Shown here piece after piece: positions 33,882 to 41,911 of a stretch of DNA of 64,000 nt (within the stretch, counting starts at the first letter, position 1; each line of letters opens with the position of its first letter). A program made the translations under genes and the position numbers. A model generated the notes under the pieces. That model did no database searches, was not told the DNA's origin, and saw only the letters and a program-made list of their open reading frames with translations. Origin of the DNA: Thermodesulfobacteriota bacterium (lineage in GTDB: Bacteria; Desulfobacterota_D; UBA1144; Nemesobacterales; CSP1-2); the NCBI GenBank assembly GCA_035559815.1, contig DATMAT010000023.1, positions 1 to 64,000 on the forward strand, given 5' to 3'.

Positions 33882-35855
33882 TCACACCTCCACCTCTACC
33901 GTAATGCTCGTATCACACCCGAAGGTATCAACAACCTTAACACAAACGGTATGTTTACCTGGCTTGTTATACTGATAACCAGCATCGCTTATGGTTTTAA
34001 GGCTGCGGTCTTTCCGAGTTCTGTAGTCCTGCCAATAGTGGTTAAATGGTTTTCCCGGTTCCCAGTCAAAATCAATTGCCCAAAAATCAATGAAGTCAAA
34101 ACCGCTTCTAATAGCACGTTCTTTAAGAGCGTCGAGTTCCTTGGTTGGAACCTCAGCAAGAGATGGCATAAACTTGGTGAGTTTAACATCCACTGTACGA
34201 TCCTTGCCGTTCTTGCGATAAACAGGCTCCACCTCAAGAACCGCCATTTCCAAGAATGGCGGCGGACTCTTTCGGTTCTTTTCCATGATTTCACGCGGTA
34301 TCTGAATCAGCATTAGTTTGACCCCAAACTCCTTCTCCAAAGCGGCAGTTGTAAGACGCAAATCCATTTCAAATTCCCATGCTAAGCAGTAACACTCTCT
34401 TCCTCCAGCCTGTGCTACAGCTTTGGCAACCGCTGTCGCCTCATCCCTGGTAAAAATTGAGTCAATACCATCTACATGACAAAATGCACCCGCTTTTCGT
34501 CCATGTATCAAAGGAGAAGGTGCACCATTTAAAACTTCTGCTCTAAAGAACTCCAGCACTACTCGGCGATGTTCTTCATCAGCTCCTTTAAGGCTTTCCT
34601 TCTGCCACCATTGCCTTTCATAACGACCAAGGTTATAAACGTCAAATGCTCGATACGGCTTGCCCTCACTATGAAGTCTGCGCTGAAGCTCAATTAAACG
34701 CTTTCGACTGGTATGTATAGCAAACCTCCCCAAATCCGCCATAATCCACCTCCGACCAAGCTGTTCAGCCACAGCACCTGTTGTGCCAGAACCACAGAAG
34801 AAATCCGCAACCAATTCACCCTCGTTAGATGAGGCTTTGATGATACGTTCGAGTAGTGCTTCGGGTTTTTGGGTGTCATAACCAGTATCCTCTAAAGCTT
34901 GTGAGTTGATTTGAATAATGTCATTCCAAACATTATCGGGCTGAACACCTTTCCCTTCATGCAAATAATGCTTAATTCTTGGATGCGCCTTGGGGTCATC
35001 TGGAAATCGAACACGACCTTCAGCCTTTAGCCTTTCAAGTCGTTCCTCTGAATAAGTCCCTATATCTATCCAATAGTAGTAGCCGTGCTCATCTTTTTGG
35101 TTGAATCGTTTTTTGTATTCTTCCGAGTAAGGAATGTAGATTGTATTGAAAGTATAGTTTGGGGATTTAGTAGCTACAAGAATTATGTCATCTACAGACA
35201 ACCATTTTTTTGAGGTCGCTTTGCGGATGCTGGAACGTTTCCAAATAATCTGACACATAAAGTTCTCTCTACCAAATATATCGTCAAGAACTGCCCGAAG
35301 ATATGAACTTACTCGCCAGTCTACGTGAACATAAATACTCCCCCTCTCACTCAGCAACTCTTTCATCAGAGCGAGTCGTTCGTACATCATCTGCAGGTAA
35401 GAGTCAGACCCTTTTCCCCACATATCACGATAGGCAACCATTTCGAGGGTAGACTGGTCCTTTCCAACACTTTCTTTTTCGTCACCAATAGGAACATCCA
35501 TCGTGAAATCTGCTCCGACATCAAATGGTGGGTCTATGTAGATAAGATCAATCTTGCCTTTGAAATCCTTTAGCAGACTTGCCATTACAAGTTTGTTATC
35601 ACCCCAAATCAGCATGTTGCGGAAATCATCAAGCCGTTTGCTAGTCTTCTCGAATAATGCAATTTGTCCTTTTGCCGTCGCCTCGCTACGAGGCTGGTCA
35701 ATTGTTTCTATCTTCTGCATAGGCATGGTACATCCGGCAATATCCACCTCACGCCGATTGCCGAACTCATCGTATTTCCCTTCCCATACCAGTTCCGTTT
35801 TCATCTGTGAAAGAGGATGCGGATTCTGCGGACTCCATTTTGGTGTTTGGGACAT
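33882..35855 (-). CDS. site-specific DNA methyltransferase, beta class (type III Mod-like)
   Basis: 657 residues. Amino-methyltransferase with motif IV DPPF (108-111, YIDPPFDVGADF) before motif I FFCGSGTT (about 345-352), the order of beta-class N6-adenine/N4-cytosine enzymes and of type III Mod subunits. Also GSIYVHVDWRVSSYLRAVLDDIFG and DTQKPEALLERIIKASS. After ~450 come non-catalytic parts; the last ~30 residues (YNKPGKHTVCVKVVDTFGCDTSITVEVEV) look like a PKD/Ig-type strand set, odd for a methyltransferase. AAGGAAGG stands upstream of the ATG. Partner of the helicase gene; the OLD gene lies 61 bases upstream. Modified base and target site are unknown. Confidence 0.9.
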   Translation of the reverse strand: MSQTPKWSPQNPHPLSQMKTELVWEGKYDEFGNRREVDIAGCTMPMQKIETIDQPRSEATAKGQIALFEKTSKRLDDFRNMLIWGDNKLVMASLLKDFKGKIDLIYIDPPFDVGADFTMDVPIGDEKESVGKDQSTLEMVAYRDMWGKGSDSYLQMMYERLALMKELLSERGSIYVHVDWRVSSYLRAVLDDIFGRENFMCQIIWKRSSIRKATSKKWLSVDDIILVATKSPNYTFNTIYIPYSEEYKKRFNQKDEHGYYYWIDIGTYSEERLERLKAEGRVRFPDDPKAHPRIKHYLHEGKGVQPDNVWNDIIQINSQALEDTGYDTQKPEALLERIIKASSNEGELVADFFCGSGTTGAVAEQLGRRWIMADLGRFAIHTSRKRLIELQRRLHSEGKPYRAFDVYNLGRYERQWWQKESLKGADEEHRRVVLEFFRAEVLNGAPSPLIHGRKAGAFCHVDGIDSIFTRDEATAVAKAVAQAGGRECYCLAWEFEMDLRLTTAALEKEFGVKLMLIQIPREIMEKNRKSPPPFLEMAVLEVEPVYRKNGKDRTVDVKLTKFMPSLAEVPTKELDALKERAIRSGFDFIDFWAIDFDWEPGKPFNHYWQDYRTRKDRSLKTISDAGYQYNKPGKHTVCVKVVDTFGCDTSITVEVEV

Positions 35856-35916
35856 TGGCCATCCTTCCTTGTAAATAATTTCAAATATAAGGTATAACCT
35901 TTCTTCTCGTCACTAA

Positions 35917-37614
35917 TTAGAATGGAGGCTCATCGTCTTCATCTGCTCGAACGTCAGTTTGAGGGTTTAGAATATTAATAAGGAAGTTTTTCAATTCTCC
36001 TATCTTTGTCCAGCCCACAGAATCATCAATTTGCAGTTTCTCGGCTACATATCGAGCAACCAAGGGTTTTGAATCTCCGATTTGGTCTTTGGCTTGTCTT
36101 TCAAGCTGCCGGTAACCTTGAAAAGAACACCTTAAAGTAGTTTCGAAATCTTTCCCAAAAACGCAAAACTTGTCATTTACATTCCAATCCTCAACTTGGA
36201 TAATACTCTCTATTTCGTCCTCATCTATTTCAATAGAATTCAAAGCATCTTTTCGTTTGTTTTCATCTTGATCGTCTTCGTTATCATTATCAAAAGTTAG
36301 ATAAGTTGGTATCTCATATGCCTGGAAGAATCGCCACCATTTTGCAAGATTCCCTTTTCCCATCACGGGGATGATTGCTATACCCTCTTTAGATACATCT
36401 AACTCAACCCTTGAAAAGTAAATTGGCAAAGATAAAGCCTCGGTAGGTCCCTCAACCAGAACAACCATCTTAGAAAACAAACCAGCTAATATCTCTTTAG
36501 TAGCGCTACCCGCATAAAAAGGCAAGATTGTTTGTTGATTGGTGCGACTACTCAAAGCACCATGCTCAAGACAAAATTCAGTTAAGTCCTCAGCAGTTAA
36601 TTGCTTTATGAAGGTGGTATTATTCCGTTTTCGCACAAGCACCAATCCTGGAATCCCCAAAACATCTACAAATGATGGGCTGTGAGTTGTGAGAAGGATC
36701 TGTAGACCGTCATTAGCCATCTGTCTAATTTTTTTAGCTAACCACTCTTGAGCTAGAGGATGCAGATGCGCCTCTGGCTCTTCAATGACAAGTATGATTC
36801 CACCAAAAAAAGCCTTTGCATAAGCATGTGCAAAAGCTAGTGCTAAAATCTGCTCCTGACCAGTCCCTAACTCTTCAAATGTACGAGTGATGTTATTTTC
36901 ATGGGGAAAAACTCTAAGGGAACGAAAATAATTGCTTGGATCATAAGCTGAAAAATCAACTTGCAGACCATAGCTCATAGTTTTCAAAAGAGTACTAAAT
37001 TCTTCTTTCAGACTAATCTGAAAATTTGAAAATTCATCTACTCCTTGGAAAATATTGATAAGCTCTTCAAATTTCTCCTTTAAATACTCAACTCGGGTAT
37101 CATCACTTACTAGTCTATTATGGAATTTACGCATAAGCTTTGAAAGTAGTGTGTTTTTCGATGTATAGCTTAGTTGGTAGTTCAAACGCCGATCAGCACC
37201 GATTACAACACATATGCAACGGTCCCTCATTTCATTAGAAACATATCTATGTCCTGAGCTAGTAATGGCTCTAAATAGAGGTTTTCCGTCTTCACTAGCT
37301 GGTTCACATTTCCAGTAAAAGGACTCTAGATTTATTTCATTTCCATAATTGTCTCTAATCGTAAAGTCACTCATTTCAGCTTTGATTTCGATACATCCAT
37401 TATTACAATCTCTATTCCAAAAATCATGATCTTCGGGCTCACGTGAGCCAGGCCATAGTTCGCCAAGAACTAGGTCCAAGGCTCTCACGATATTGGATTT
37501 ACCAGAGTTATTTTCGCCTACAAGAACAACCGGGGAATTCTCAGGAAAAGTTATCTCAATTTCATCTTTAATGGATCGGTATCCAGAAATCGTTAGTTTA
37601 TTTATACGAGCCAT
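35917..37614 (-). CDS. OLD-family ATPase with TOPRIM nuclease domain
   Basis: 565 residues. The N-terminal ABC-type ATPase has Walker A GENNSGKS (33-40), signature LGTGQEQILALAFA and Walker B IILVIEEPEAHLHP with TTHSPSF following. The C-terminal TOPRIM part has VVLVEGPTEALSLPI (catalytic Glu) and LTFDNDNEDD (acidic metal site). This is the layout of class 1 OLD proteins, which act in phage defence (for example GajA). No UvrD-like GajB gene is adjacent, so it is not a plain Gabija system. Its position, same strand and just before mod and res, suggests one defence unit. Confidence 0.9.
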   Translation of the reverse strand: MARINKLTISGYRSIKDEIEITFPENSPVVLVGENNSGKSNIVRALDLVLGELWPGSREPEDHDFWNRDCNNGCIEIKAEMSDFTIRDNYGNEINLESFYWKCEPASEDGKPLFRAITSSGHRYVSNEMRDRCICVVIGADRRLNYQLSYTSKNTLLSKLMRKFHNRLVSDDTRVEYLKEKFEELINIFQGVDEFSNFQISLKEEFSTLLKTMSYGLQVDFSAYDPSNYFRSLRVFPHENNITRTFEELGTGQEQILALAFAHAYAKAFFGGIILVIEEPEAHLHPLAQEWLAKKIRQMANDGLQILLTTHSPSFVDVLGIPGLVLVRKRNNTTFIKQLTAEDLTEFCLEHGALSSRTNQQTILPFYAGSATKEILAGLFSKMVVLVEGPTEALSLPIYFSRVELDVSKEGIAIIPVMGKGNLAKWWRFFQAYEIPTYLTFDNDNEDDQDENKRKDALNSIEIDEDEIESIIQVEDWNVNDKFCVFGKDFETTLRCSFQGYRQLERQAKDQIGDSKPLVARYVAEKLQIDDSVGWTKIGELKNFLINILNPQTDVRADEDDEPPF

Positions 37615-37658
37615 TATCTTGATCTTATGACAATATTTTTTAAAAGTTGTATGCTCGT

Positions 37659-37687
37659 ATTATATTTCAGAGTTAATTTAAGCTCAA
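37659..37687 (-). promoter_or_regulatory. promoter of the OLD-mod-res run
   Basis: On the minus strand TTGAGC, 17 bases, TATAAT, giving a leader of about 40 bases before the OLD gene. Confidence 0.5.
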
Positions 37688-37890
37688 TGGTAACTCTTCA
37701 ACGGACGGTCAGCTTGCATCGATAGATAGTTGATATTTCTAGATGAAACCCGCTCGGGAAAATCTATACTGCAACCCATTGTAGTTGTTTATCCAGCACG
37801 TTGACGAAAATATTCATCAACCCTAAGTACTAGATAGGCTAGTATACATAGGGAAGTACAACTTATTTACAAGGAAACATATCATAATAC

Positions 37891-37917
37891 TTAAAGTATT
37901 AGTTTAATACTTTAAGC
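37891..37917. promoter_or_regulatory. perfect inverted repeat, possible regulator site
   Basis: CTTAAAGTATTA, GTT, TAATACTTTAAG: 12-base arms with a three-base centre, no T-run. Placed in the middle of the divergent control region. Confidence 0.45.
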
Positions 37918-38005
37918 TAATCTCCCTTAAAAAATAAATGTTCGATCTCTTTACAATTATTGGCTCTTCTAACCTATCGTATTTATTTGATTTTCTCCAA
38001 CCCTA

Positions 38006-38056
38006 TTGACAACCACTATATATTGTGTTTTAATGAAGCCTTAATACAATATATAT
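38006..38056 (+). promoter_or_regulatory. promoter and operator-like inverted repeat of the first DUF2188 gene
   Basis: TTGACA (38006-38011), 17 bases, TTTAAT (38029-38034). Perfect arms TATATATTGT (38017-38026) and ACAATATATA (38047-38056) straddle the -10 box and the transcript start, a placement suited to a repressor. Confidence 0.5.
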
Positions 38057-38086
38057 ACGAAATTCTTGACTAAAGAGGTGATTAAA

Positions 38087-38326
38087 ATGGCAAAAAGAAA
38101 TTATCACGTTGTTCCTCGTAAGGACGAGGGTAAATGGGCGGTTATAGGCGAGAATAAAGGGAAAGCTGAATCGCTTCATGATACTCAAAGAGAGGCAATT
38201 GAGAGGGGGAGAAAATTAGCGATAGACAATCAAAGCGAACTCGTCATACATGGTAGGAATGGGAAAATAAGGGACAAGGACAGTTACGGAAATGATCCAT
38301 TTCCACCTAAGGACAAAAAACATTGA
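38087..38326 (+). CDS. DUF2188 family protein
   Basis: 79 residues from the ATG at 38087, chosen because GAGGTG lies seven bases upstream; a TTG at 38066 is less likely. Sequence: AKRNYHVVPRKDEGKWAVIGENKGKAESLHDTQREAIERGRKLAI and SELVIHGRNGKIRDKDSYGND. The fold is unknown to me, but HVVP...GW.V...A...H.T...A...G...A......L.IHG.DGKI is the family pattern. The function is not known. The GIY-YIG-like gene starts 30 bases downstream, so the two form one unit. Confidence 0.85.
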   Translation: MAKRNYHVVPRKDEGKWAVIGENKGKAESLHDTQREAIERGRKLAIDNQSELVIHGRNGKIRDKDSYGNDPFPPKDKKH

Positions 38327-38356
38327 GTGGTCATTACCACTTAAGGGGAAAGAGTA

Positions 38357-38665
38357 ATGAGTATAAATATTGGGAATTATAGATTTGAAGGGCCATATAC
38401 AGATACCAACAAACTTCAAGACAAATCTGGTATATACGCGATTCTCTGCCACAGAGATCAAAAATATCTTCTAATTGATGTCGGTGAATCTGCTAACATT
38501 AAAACGAGAATTGAAAACCATGACAGGGAAAATTGCTGGTCAAAAAACTGCTTAGGAACTTTGACCGTTTCAGTTCTATATACACCAAATCTTCATCGGA
38601 CCGCAAGGCTAGAGATAGAGCAAGAAATCCGTAACAAATTCAACACACCCTGTGGTTATAGGTAG
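38357..38665 (+). CDS. small GIY-YIG-like nuclease
   Basis: 102 residues. GIYAI (about residues 27-31) matches the GIY motif, VGES takes the place of YIG, then IKTRIENH supplies the conserved Arg and His. EIEQEIRNKFNTPCG provides the catalytic Glu and a usual ending. It is almost only the nuclease core, without DNA-binding extension. AAGGGGAAAGAG precedes the ATG. With the DUF2188 gene before it, it could be a toxin/effector with its partner, or a small defence nuclease. Activity is inferred from motifs only. Confidence 0.65.
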   Translation: MSINIGNYRFEGPYTDTNKLQDKSGIYAILCHRDQKYLLIDVGESANIKTRIENHDRENCWSKNCLGTLTVSVLYTPNLHRTARLEIEQEIRNKFNTPCGYR

Positions 38666-38720
38666 GACTTCGCAATCCAACAAAACCATCTCAAGGTCAT
38701 CATCATATTTAGATACATGA

Positions 38721-39425
38721 TTAAGCTTTAGAAGACTTCTTCCATTCTTTTATGAAATCTATGAATTCAACTACAGGCATTTCCTCTATATCTTTTTCGG
38801 CGTAGTCCGATTTCTTTAAAGCAGCTACAAAATCCTTATAGAAAACATTAAAACGATGCCATATATGGGTGCCGCTCGAAGCGTTGCTCCTAGCAGTTTC
38901 GACTATCCAATCTCTCACTCTTCTTATCAATGTTTCTGGATCCGAATTGTGTGCTTTTATATCATTTCCGGATATGTCGGATAGACTTTTACGATATCTA
39001 TACTGTTCTTTCTCTAAAATCAAACATTTTTTCTTTGATAGTCGGCCAGGCCCGAAGTCTCTACAGCCCAGATCTAAACCCAGCTCAAAGGGCATATTAA
39101 ATCTCGGAATTTCACCTTTCCTTGATGCTTCCATCCTGGAAATGTCATGAATACTATATCGTGATTTCTTTATAAAATTTTTTATTTTTTCTACCCTTAT
39201 TTCCCCAGAATCTGAACTTTCAGAAGCTATCCGTGGCACAAAACCACATTCCACTACCGTAAAAAGTAAAGCACGTAACATTGGCTTGTATTCCTCGTCA
39301 AATGGACAATTTATAAATATATTTTTATTGAAATTTGTCTTGTTTGGCTGGGGACTTAAAGCTGAAGTACGGTTTTTATTTTGCAGCTTTATTTGACGCT
39401 TCTTCCCATTTCTCAATTGTACCAT
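38721..39425 (-). CDS. TIR/deoxyribosyltransferase-like protein of unknown function
   Basis: 234 residues. The core FINCPFDEEYKPMLRALLFTVVECGF, VPRIASESSDSGEIRVEKI, SRYSIHDISRMEA and RFNMPFELGLDLGC belongs to a widespread uncharacterised family. The plan (strand, acidic loop, IHDISR, then a conserved Glu in MPFELG) recalls the Rossmann-like fold of nucleoside deoxyribosyltransferases and TIR domains, where a Glu cleaves a glycosidic bond. The C-terminal ~100 residues are helical. It begins within the preceding DUF2188 gene (50-base overlap); TTG at 39416 is an alternative start with a better-spaced GGAGAG. Enzyme activity is a guess. Confidence 0.7.
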   Translation of the reverse strand: MVQLRNGKKRQIKLQNKNRTSALSPQPNKTNFNKNIFINCPFDEEYKPMLRALLFTVVECGFVPRIASESSDSGEIRVEKIKNFIKKSRYSIHDISRMEASRKGEIPRFNMPFELGLDLGCRDFGPGRLSKKKCLILEKEQYRYRKSLSDISGNDIKAHNSDPETLIRRVRDWIVETARSNASSGTHIWHRFNVFYKDFVAALKKSDYAEKDIEEMPVVEFIDFIKEWKKSSKA

Positions 39426-39663
39426 CTCTCCTATGGACTATTACGGCTTTTCTATCTCCCCTTCGGGCAATGTCTCTTGCATGAGTTATTGCATCTTGTT
39501 TACTGCTAAAAATTCCATAGGCTTTAAGAGTTTCCCCTTCCTTTACAACCCCCCAACGGCCTTTCTGTGGGATCACATGAACACTTCTTCTTTCTGACGC
39601 AACGGATTTCATCTCTTCTTTAATTTTAGAAATAGCATTTTTGTTAAAGTTCTTCTTGGTCAT
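39376..39663 (-). CDS. second DUF2188 family protein
   Basis: 95 residues. After a ~25-residue basic, helical start, the domain reads RRSVHVIPQKGRWGVVKEGETLKAYGIFSSKQDAITHARDIARRGDRKAVIVHRRDGTIEKWEE, the same pattern as the protein at 38087. AAGGGG lies ten bases before the ATG. It overlaps the start of the next gene by 50 bases. The two DUF2188 modules are arranged tail to tail, each with a different partner. Confidence 0.85.
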   Translation of the reverse strand: MTKKNFNKNAISKIKEEMKSVASERRSVHVIPQKGRWGVVKEGETLKAYGIFSSKQDAITHARDIARRGDRKAVIVHRRDGTIEKWEEASNKAAK

Positions 39664-40078
39664 TTGGAAACACCCCTTAATTAAAACTTATAAGTAATAT
39701 TAGCATGATCTTATTTATAATACCAAATAGGCTATTCTATCGTGTCTATGTAAGATTTCCTTAATAATTTCTCCTCGTAGCTCCTCTATAAACTGATCTG
39801 TGCTCTTTTGAATTTCCCGGATAGCCTATACATTTTTTTATTTTATTCTCTTCAACTTCCTTTTCCAAACACAGTTTTCCTCAAGCCAGATGAAATAAAA
39901 CCCAAGGGGTCTTGGATCGTGAATTCAAGCTCAAAGAAGAAAAGGTGCAGCATGCAATTTTCGTTACAGAATGCTTTCCAAGGGTAGCTTCACACATGAG
40001 GCAATAATTTTCTTTACTTGGGCTACTTTTCCCATTTCCTCTTCACCTTGACATCTACTCTATTATCCAAATAAAATA
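39664..40078. other. intergenic region at the end of the accessory block
   Basis: No gene or clear repeat. AT-rich near the DUF2188 gene; the far end contains the bamD promoter. Confidence 0.45.
40048..40077 (+). promoter_or_regulatory. promoter directly before bamD
   Basis: TTGACA (40048-40053), 18 bases, TAAAAT (40072-40077). The predicted transcript start falls at about 40084-40085, at an ATG. Confidence 0.5.
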
Positions 40079-40084
40079 ATGCCC

Positions 40085-40888
40085 ATGTTAAAAACCGGCT
40101 TCATAATCTTGTTTTTTCTGGTTATTGGGTGTTATGCCTGTGGCGGGAAAAAAATCGAAGGAACTGAAAGTGCTGAGGATCTCTACCAGGATGCTATGGA
40201 GGAGCTGGCCAAGGAGGGGGGGTTCCCTTATATCTTCAGGGGTACGGATTATGAGCAGGTTTTCAAACTCTTGAAGGAGATTCAGCTCAGATATACATAC
40301 AGTCCCTACGCTACCCTCGCTCAACTAAGGACCGCAGACACCTATTTTAAGAGAGGGGAATACGAGCAGGCGGCGGTCGATTACGAGGAGTTTATAAAAA
40401 ACCATCCTAGTCACCCGGAGACACCTTATGCTACGTTTCGATTGGCACTCTCTCATTACAAGCAAAGACGAAGCCCGGACAGGGACCCTACTAATACCAG
40501 GGAAGCCCTCCGTTGGTTCAACCTGTTTGTCGATAATTACCCAAGCTCTCCGTTAGTCCCCGAAGCCCAAAAAAAGATAGCCAAGTGCCACAAAATACTC
40601 GCGGAAAGGGAAATATATATAGGAAAGTTCTACGCCAAGCGTAAAAACTATAAGGCCGCTGCAGAGAGATACAAGCATGTGGTAGTTCAGTATAGCGGCA
40701 CTAAAAAACTGGAAGAGGCCCTTTTTCTCATGGGAGAATCGTACTTTAAGGCTGGTGATACAGAGCAGGCTAAAGAAGCCCTAAGACGGGTCGTGGAGGA
40801 GTTCCCAGATGCAAAATACCACCACAAGGCCTCAGAGCTTCTTTCCGAGATTGATAGAAAGGAAAAGAAACAGGCTAAGAAAATATGA
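40085..40888 (+). CDS. bamD: outer membrane protein assembly factor BamD (lipoprotein)
   Basis: Lipoprotein of the BAM complex that folds beta-barrel proteins. I start it at the ATG 40085, because the predicted transcript begins there; ATG 40079 would add two residues. The signal peptide LKTGFIILFFLVIGCYACGG contains the lipobox Cys. Then follow five tetratricopeptide-like repeats: AQLRTADTYFKRGEYEQAAVDYEEFIKNHP, ATFRLALSHYKQ, EALRWFNLFVDNYPSS, and the last FLMGESYFKAGDTEQAKEALRRVVEEFPD. Its basic C-terminal tail is followed by a coupled small lipoprotein gene. Confidence 0.9.
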   Translation: MLKTGFIILFFLVIGCYACGGKKIEGTESAEDLYQDAMEELAKEGGFPYIFRGTDYEQVFKLLKEIQLRYTYSPYATLAQLRTADTYFKRGEYEQAAVDYEEFIKNHPSHPETPYATFRLALSHYKQRRSPDRDPTNTREALRWFNLFVDNYPSSPLVPEAQKKIAKCHKILAEREIYIGKFYAKRKNYKAAAERYKHVVVQYSGTKKLEEALFLMGESYFKAGDTEQAKEALRRVVEEFPDAKYHHKASELLSEIDRKEKKQAKKI

Positions 40889-40889
40889 T

Positions 40890-41366
40890 ATGAAGAAAAG
40901 GCTCACATTCCCCTCTTTTGCCGCTTTTTTTCTCTTGATACTTCTTTTCTCCTGCGGTAGCTCCGATAAGAAGCAGATCGAAGAGTTGCTTTCCAAGAGA
41001 AAGGAAGCTTTTGAGACAAAAAACACCGAGCTTTATCTCTCCTGTATATCTCCAAGCTACAGCGAGGAAAAAAACAGCCAGTATATCGGTATCGAGGAGA
41101 TAACGAATAGATTTATGCAGAACGTCACCCCTTTTGACCGGATTGAAATCTCTTATTCTGACAGGAGCATATACCAAAAGGGTAATAAAGCGGAAGTGGC
41201 ACAGAAAGCGGCAGTAGAGGTTAGTATAGAGAAGGATAAAAGTCGCTTTCGAGTAGACGAGCGGTTGGGGCTGGAAAAGGTGGGGGGCAAATGGTTAATA
41301 GTTAAAGAGTCCGAGGCCGATTTTCTTACCGGTTTTGTGTTTGGTGGAAAGGTAAAGAGCTTATAA
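40890..41366 (+). CDS. lipoprotein with NTF2/SnoaL-like domain
   Basis: 158 residues from ATG 40890, one base after the bamD stop, so it is probably coupled to it. Lipobox LLFSCGSS (Cys22). The mature part IEELLSKRKEAFETKNTELYLSCISPSYS, then YSDRSIYQKGNKAEVAQKAAVEVS and LEKVGGKWLIVKESEADF follows the cone-shaped NTF2-like pattern (helices, then strands). Function unknown. Its end overlaps the convergent DksA-like gene by six bases. Confidence 0.75.
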   Translation: MKKRLTFPSFAAFFLLILLFSCGSSDKKQIEELLSKRKEAFETKNTELYLSCISPSYSEEKNSQYIGIEEITNRFMQNVTPFDRIEISYSDRSIYQKGNKAEVAQKAAVEVSIEKDKSRFRVDERLGLEKVGGKWLIVKESEADFLTGFVFGGKVKSL

Positions 41367-41723
41367 CCCGAACTGTTTTTCGATTTTCTCTTCTTCTTCT
41401 TTGCAGTTTATGCAAAGGGTGGCTTCAGGTCTTACCGTTAACCGGCTGTCGGAGATTTCATCCCCGCATTCTTCACATATACCGTAGGTTCCATCATTAA
41501 TTTTCTGGATGGCTTTTAAAATCTTTTGCAGAAGCTTTCTCTCCCGGTCCCGTGTTCGGAGCTCTATGCTCCTATTAGATTCAGACATGGCCCGGTCTAT
41601 AGGGTCGGGAAAGGTTCCGTCACCCTGGCTCATCTGGCTCATTGTTTGCTCCGCGGTGCCCAGGAGCTTGTTCTTCTTTTCCTCTAAAATTTCCCGGAAG
41701 TACTCAAGTCTCTGGGGGTCCAT
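41361..41723 (-). CDS. DksA/TraR family C4 zinc-finger protein
   Basis: 120 residues: a coiled-coil (LEYFREILEEKKNKLL ... LRTRDRERKLLQKILKAIQKI) and the C4 zinc finger YGICEECGDEISDSRL ... ATLCINCKEEEE. DksA-type proteins enter the secondary channel of RNA polymerase and modulate promoters, often with ppGpp. The tip has DPIDRAMSES, near the conserved DxxDxA of DksA. A second paralogue is at 43877-44446. Confidence 0.9.
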   Translation of the reverse strand: MDPQRLEYFREILEEKKNKLLGTAEQTMSQMSQGDGTFPDPIDRAMSESNRSIELRTRDRERKLLQKILKAIQKINDGTYGICEECGDEISDSRLTVRPEATLCINCKEEEEKIEKQFGL

Positions 41724-41911
41724 AATCCTGAAATTATATCATTGAGCATCCTAACTGTAAACGAAAAGTTAGCTTATAAAGCATGGGAAATATCCGGGAA
41801 ATGGCACCTTGCTTACAATTTTAAATGTGTTTCTCTATTGGTTAGGGTAAACTAGAACCACTCCATCAGGTTCAGGTCCTTTATGTCATGTATTTCATGA
41901 GGGAATAGGCG

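Larger units (their letters stand above)
37615..38086. other. AT-rich divergent control region
   Basis: Separates the minus-strand restriction/OLD run from the plus-strand DUF2188 module. It holds a promoter for each direction (37659-37687 and 38006-38034), a perfect 12-base inverted repeat at 37891-37917, and an operator-like inverted repeat at 38017-38056. No gene is visible. Confidence 0.55.

Noticed and set aside
35917-37614. Gabija system (GajA)
   Set aside because: The OLD protein fits GajA in layout, but the UvrD-like GajB gene is missing; its neighbours are a methyltransferase and a restriction helicase.
30154-39663. Integrated phage or conjugative element
   Set aside because: No integrase, recombinase, structural or transfer gene and no tRNA attachment site could be seen; defence-type island without visible mobility genes fits better.
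41835-41911. SRP RNA-like CAGGTTCAGGTCC before prmA
   Set aside because: The conserved GGAAG...AGCAG tetraloop region of SRP RNA is missing and no long stem forms.
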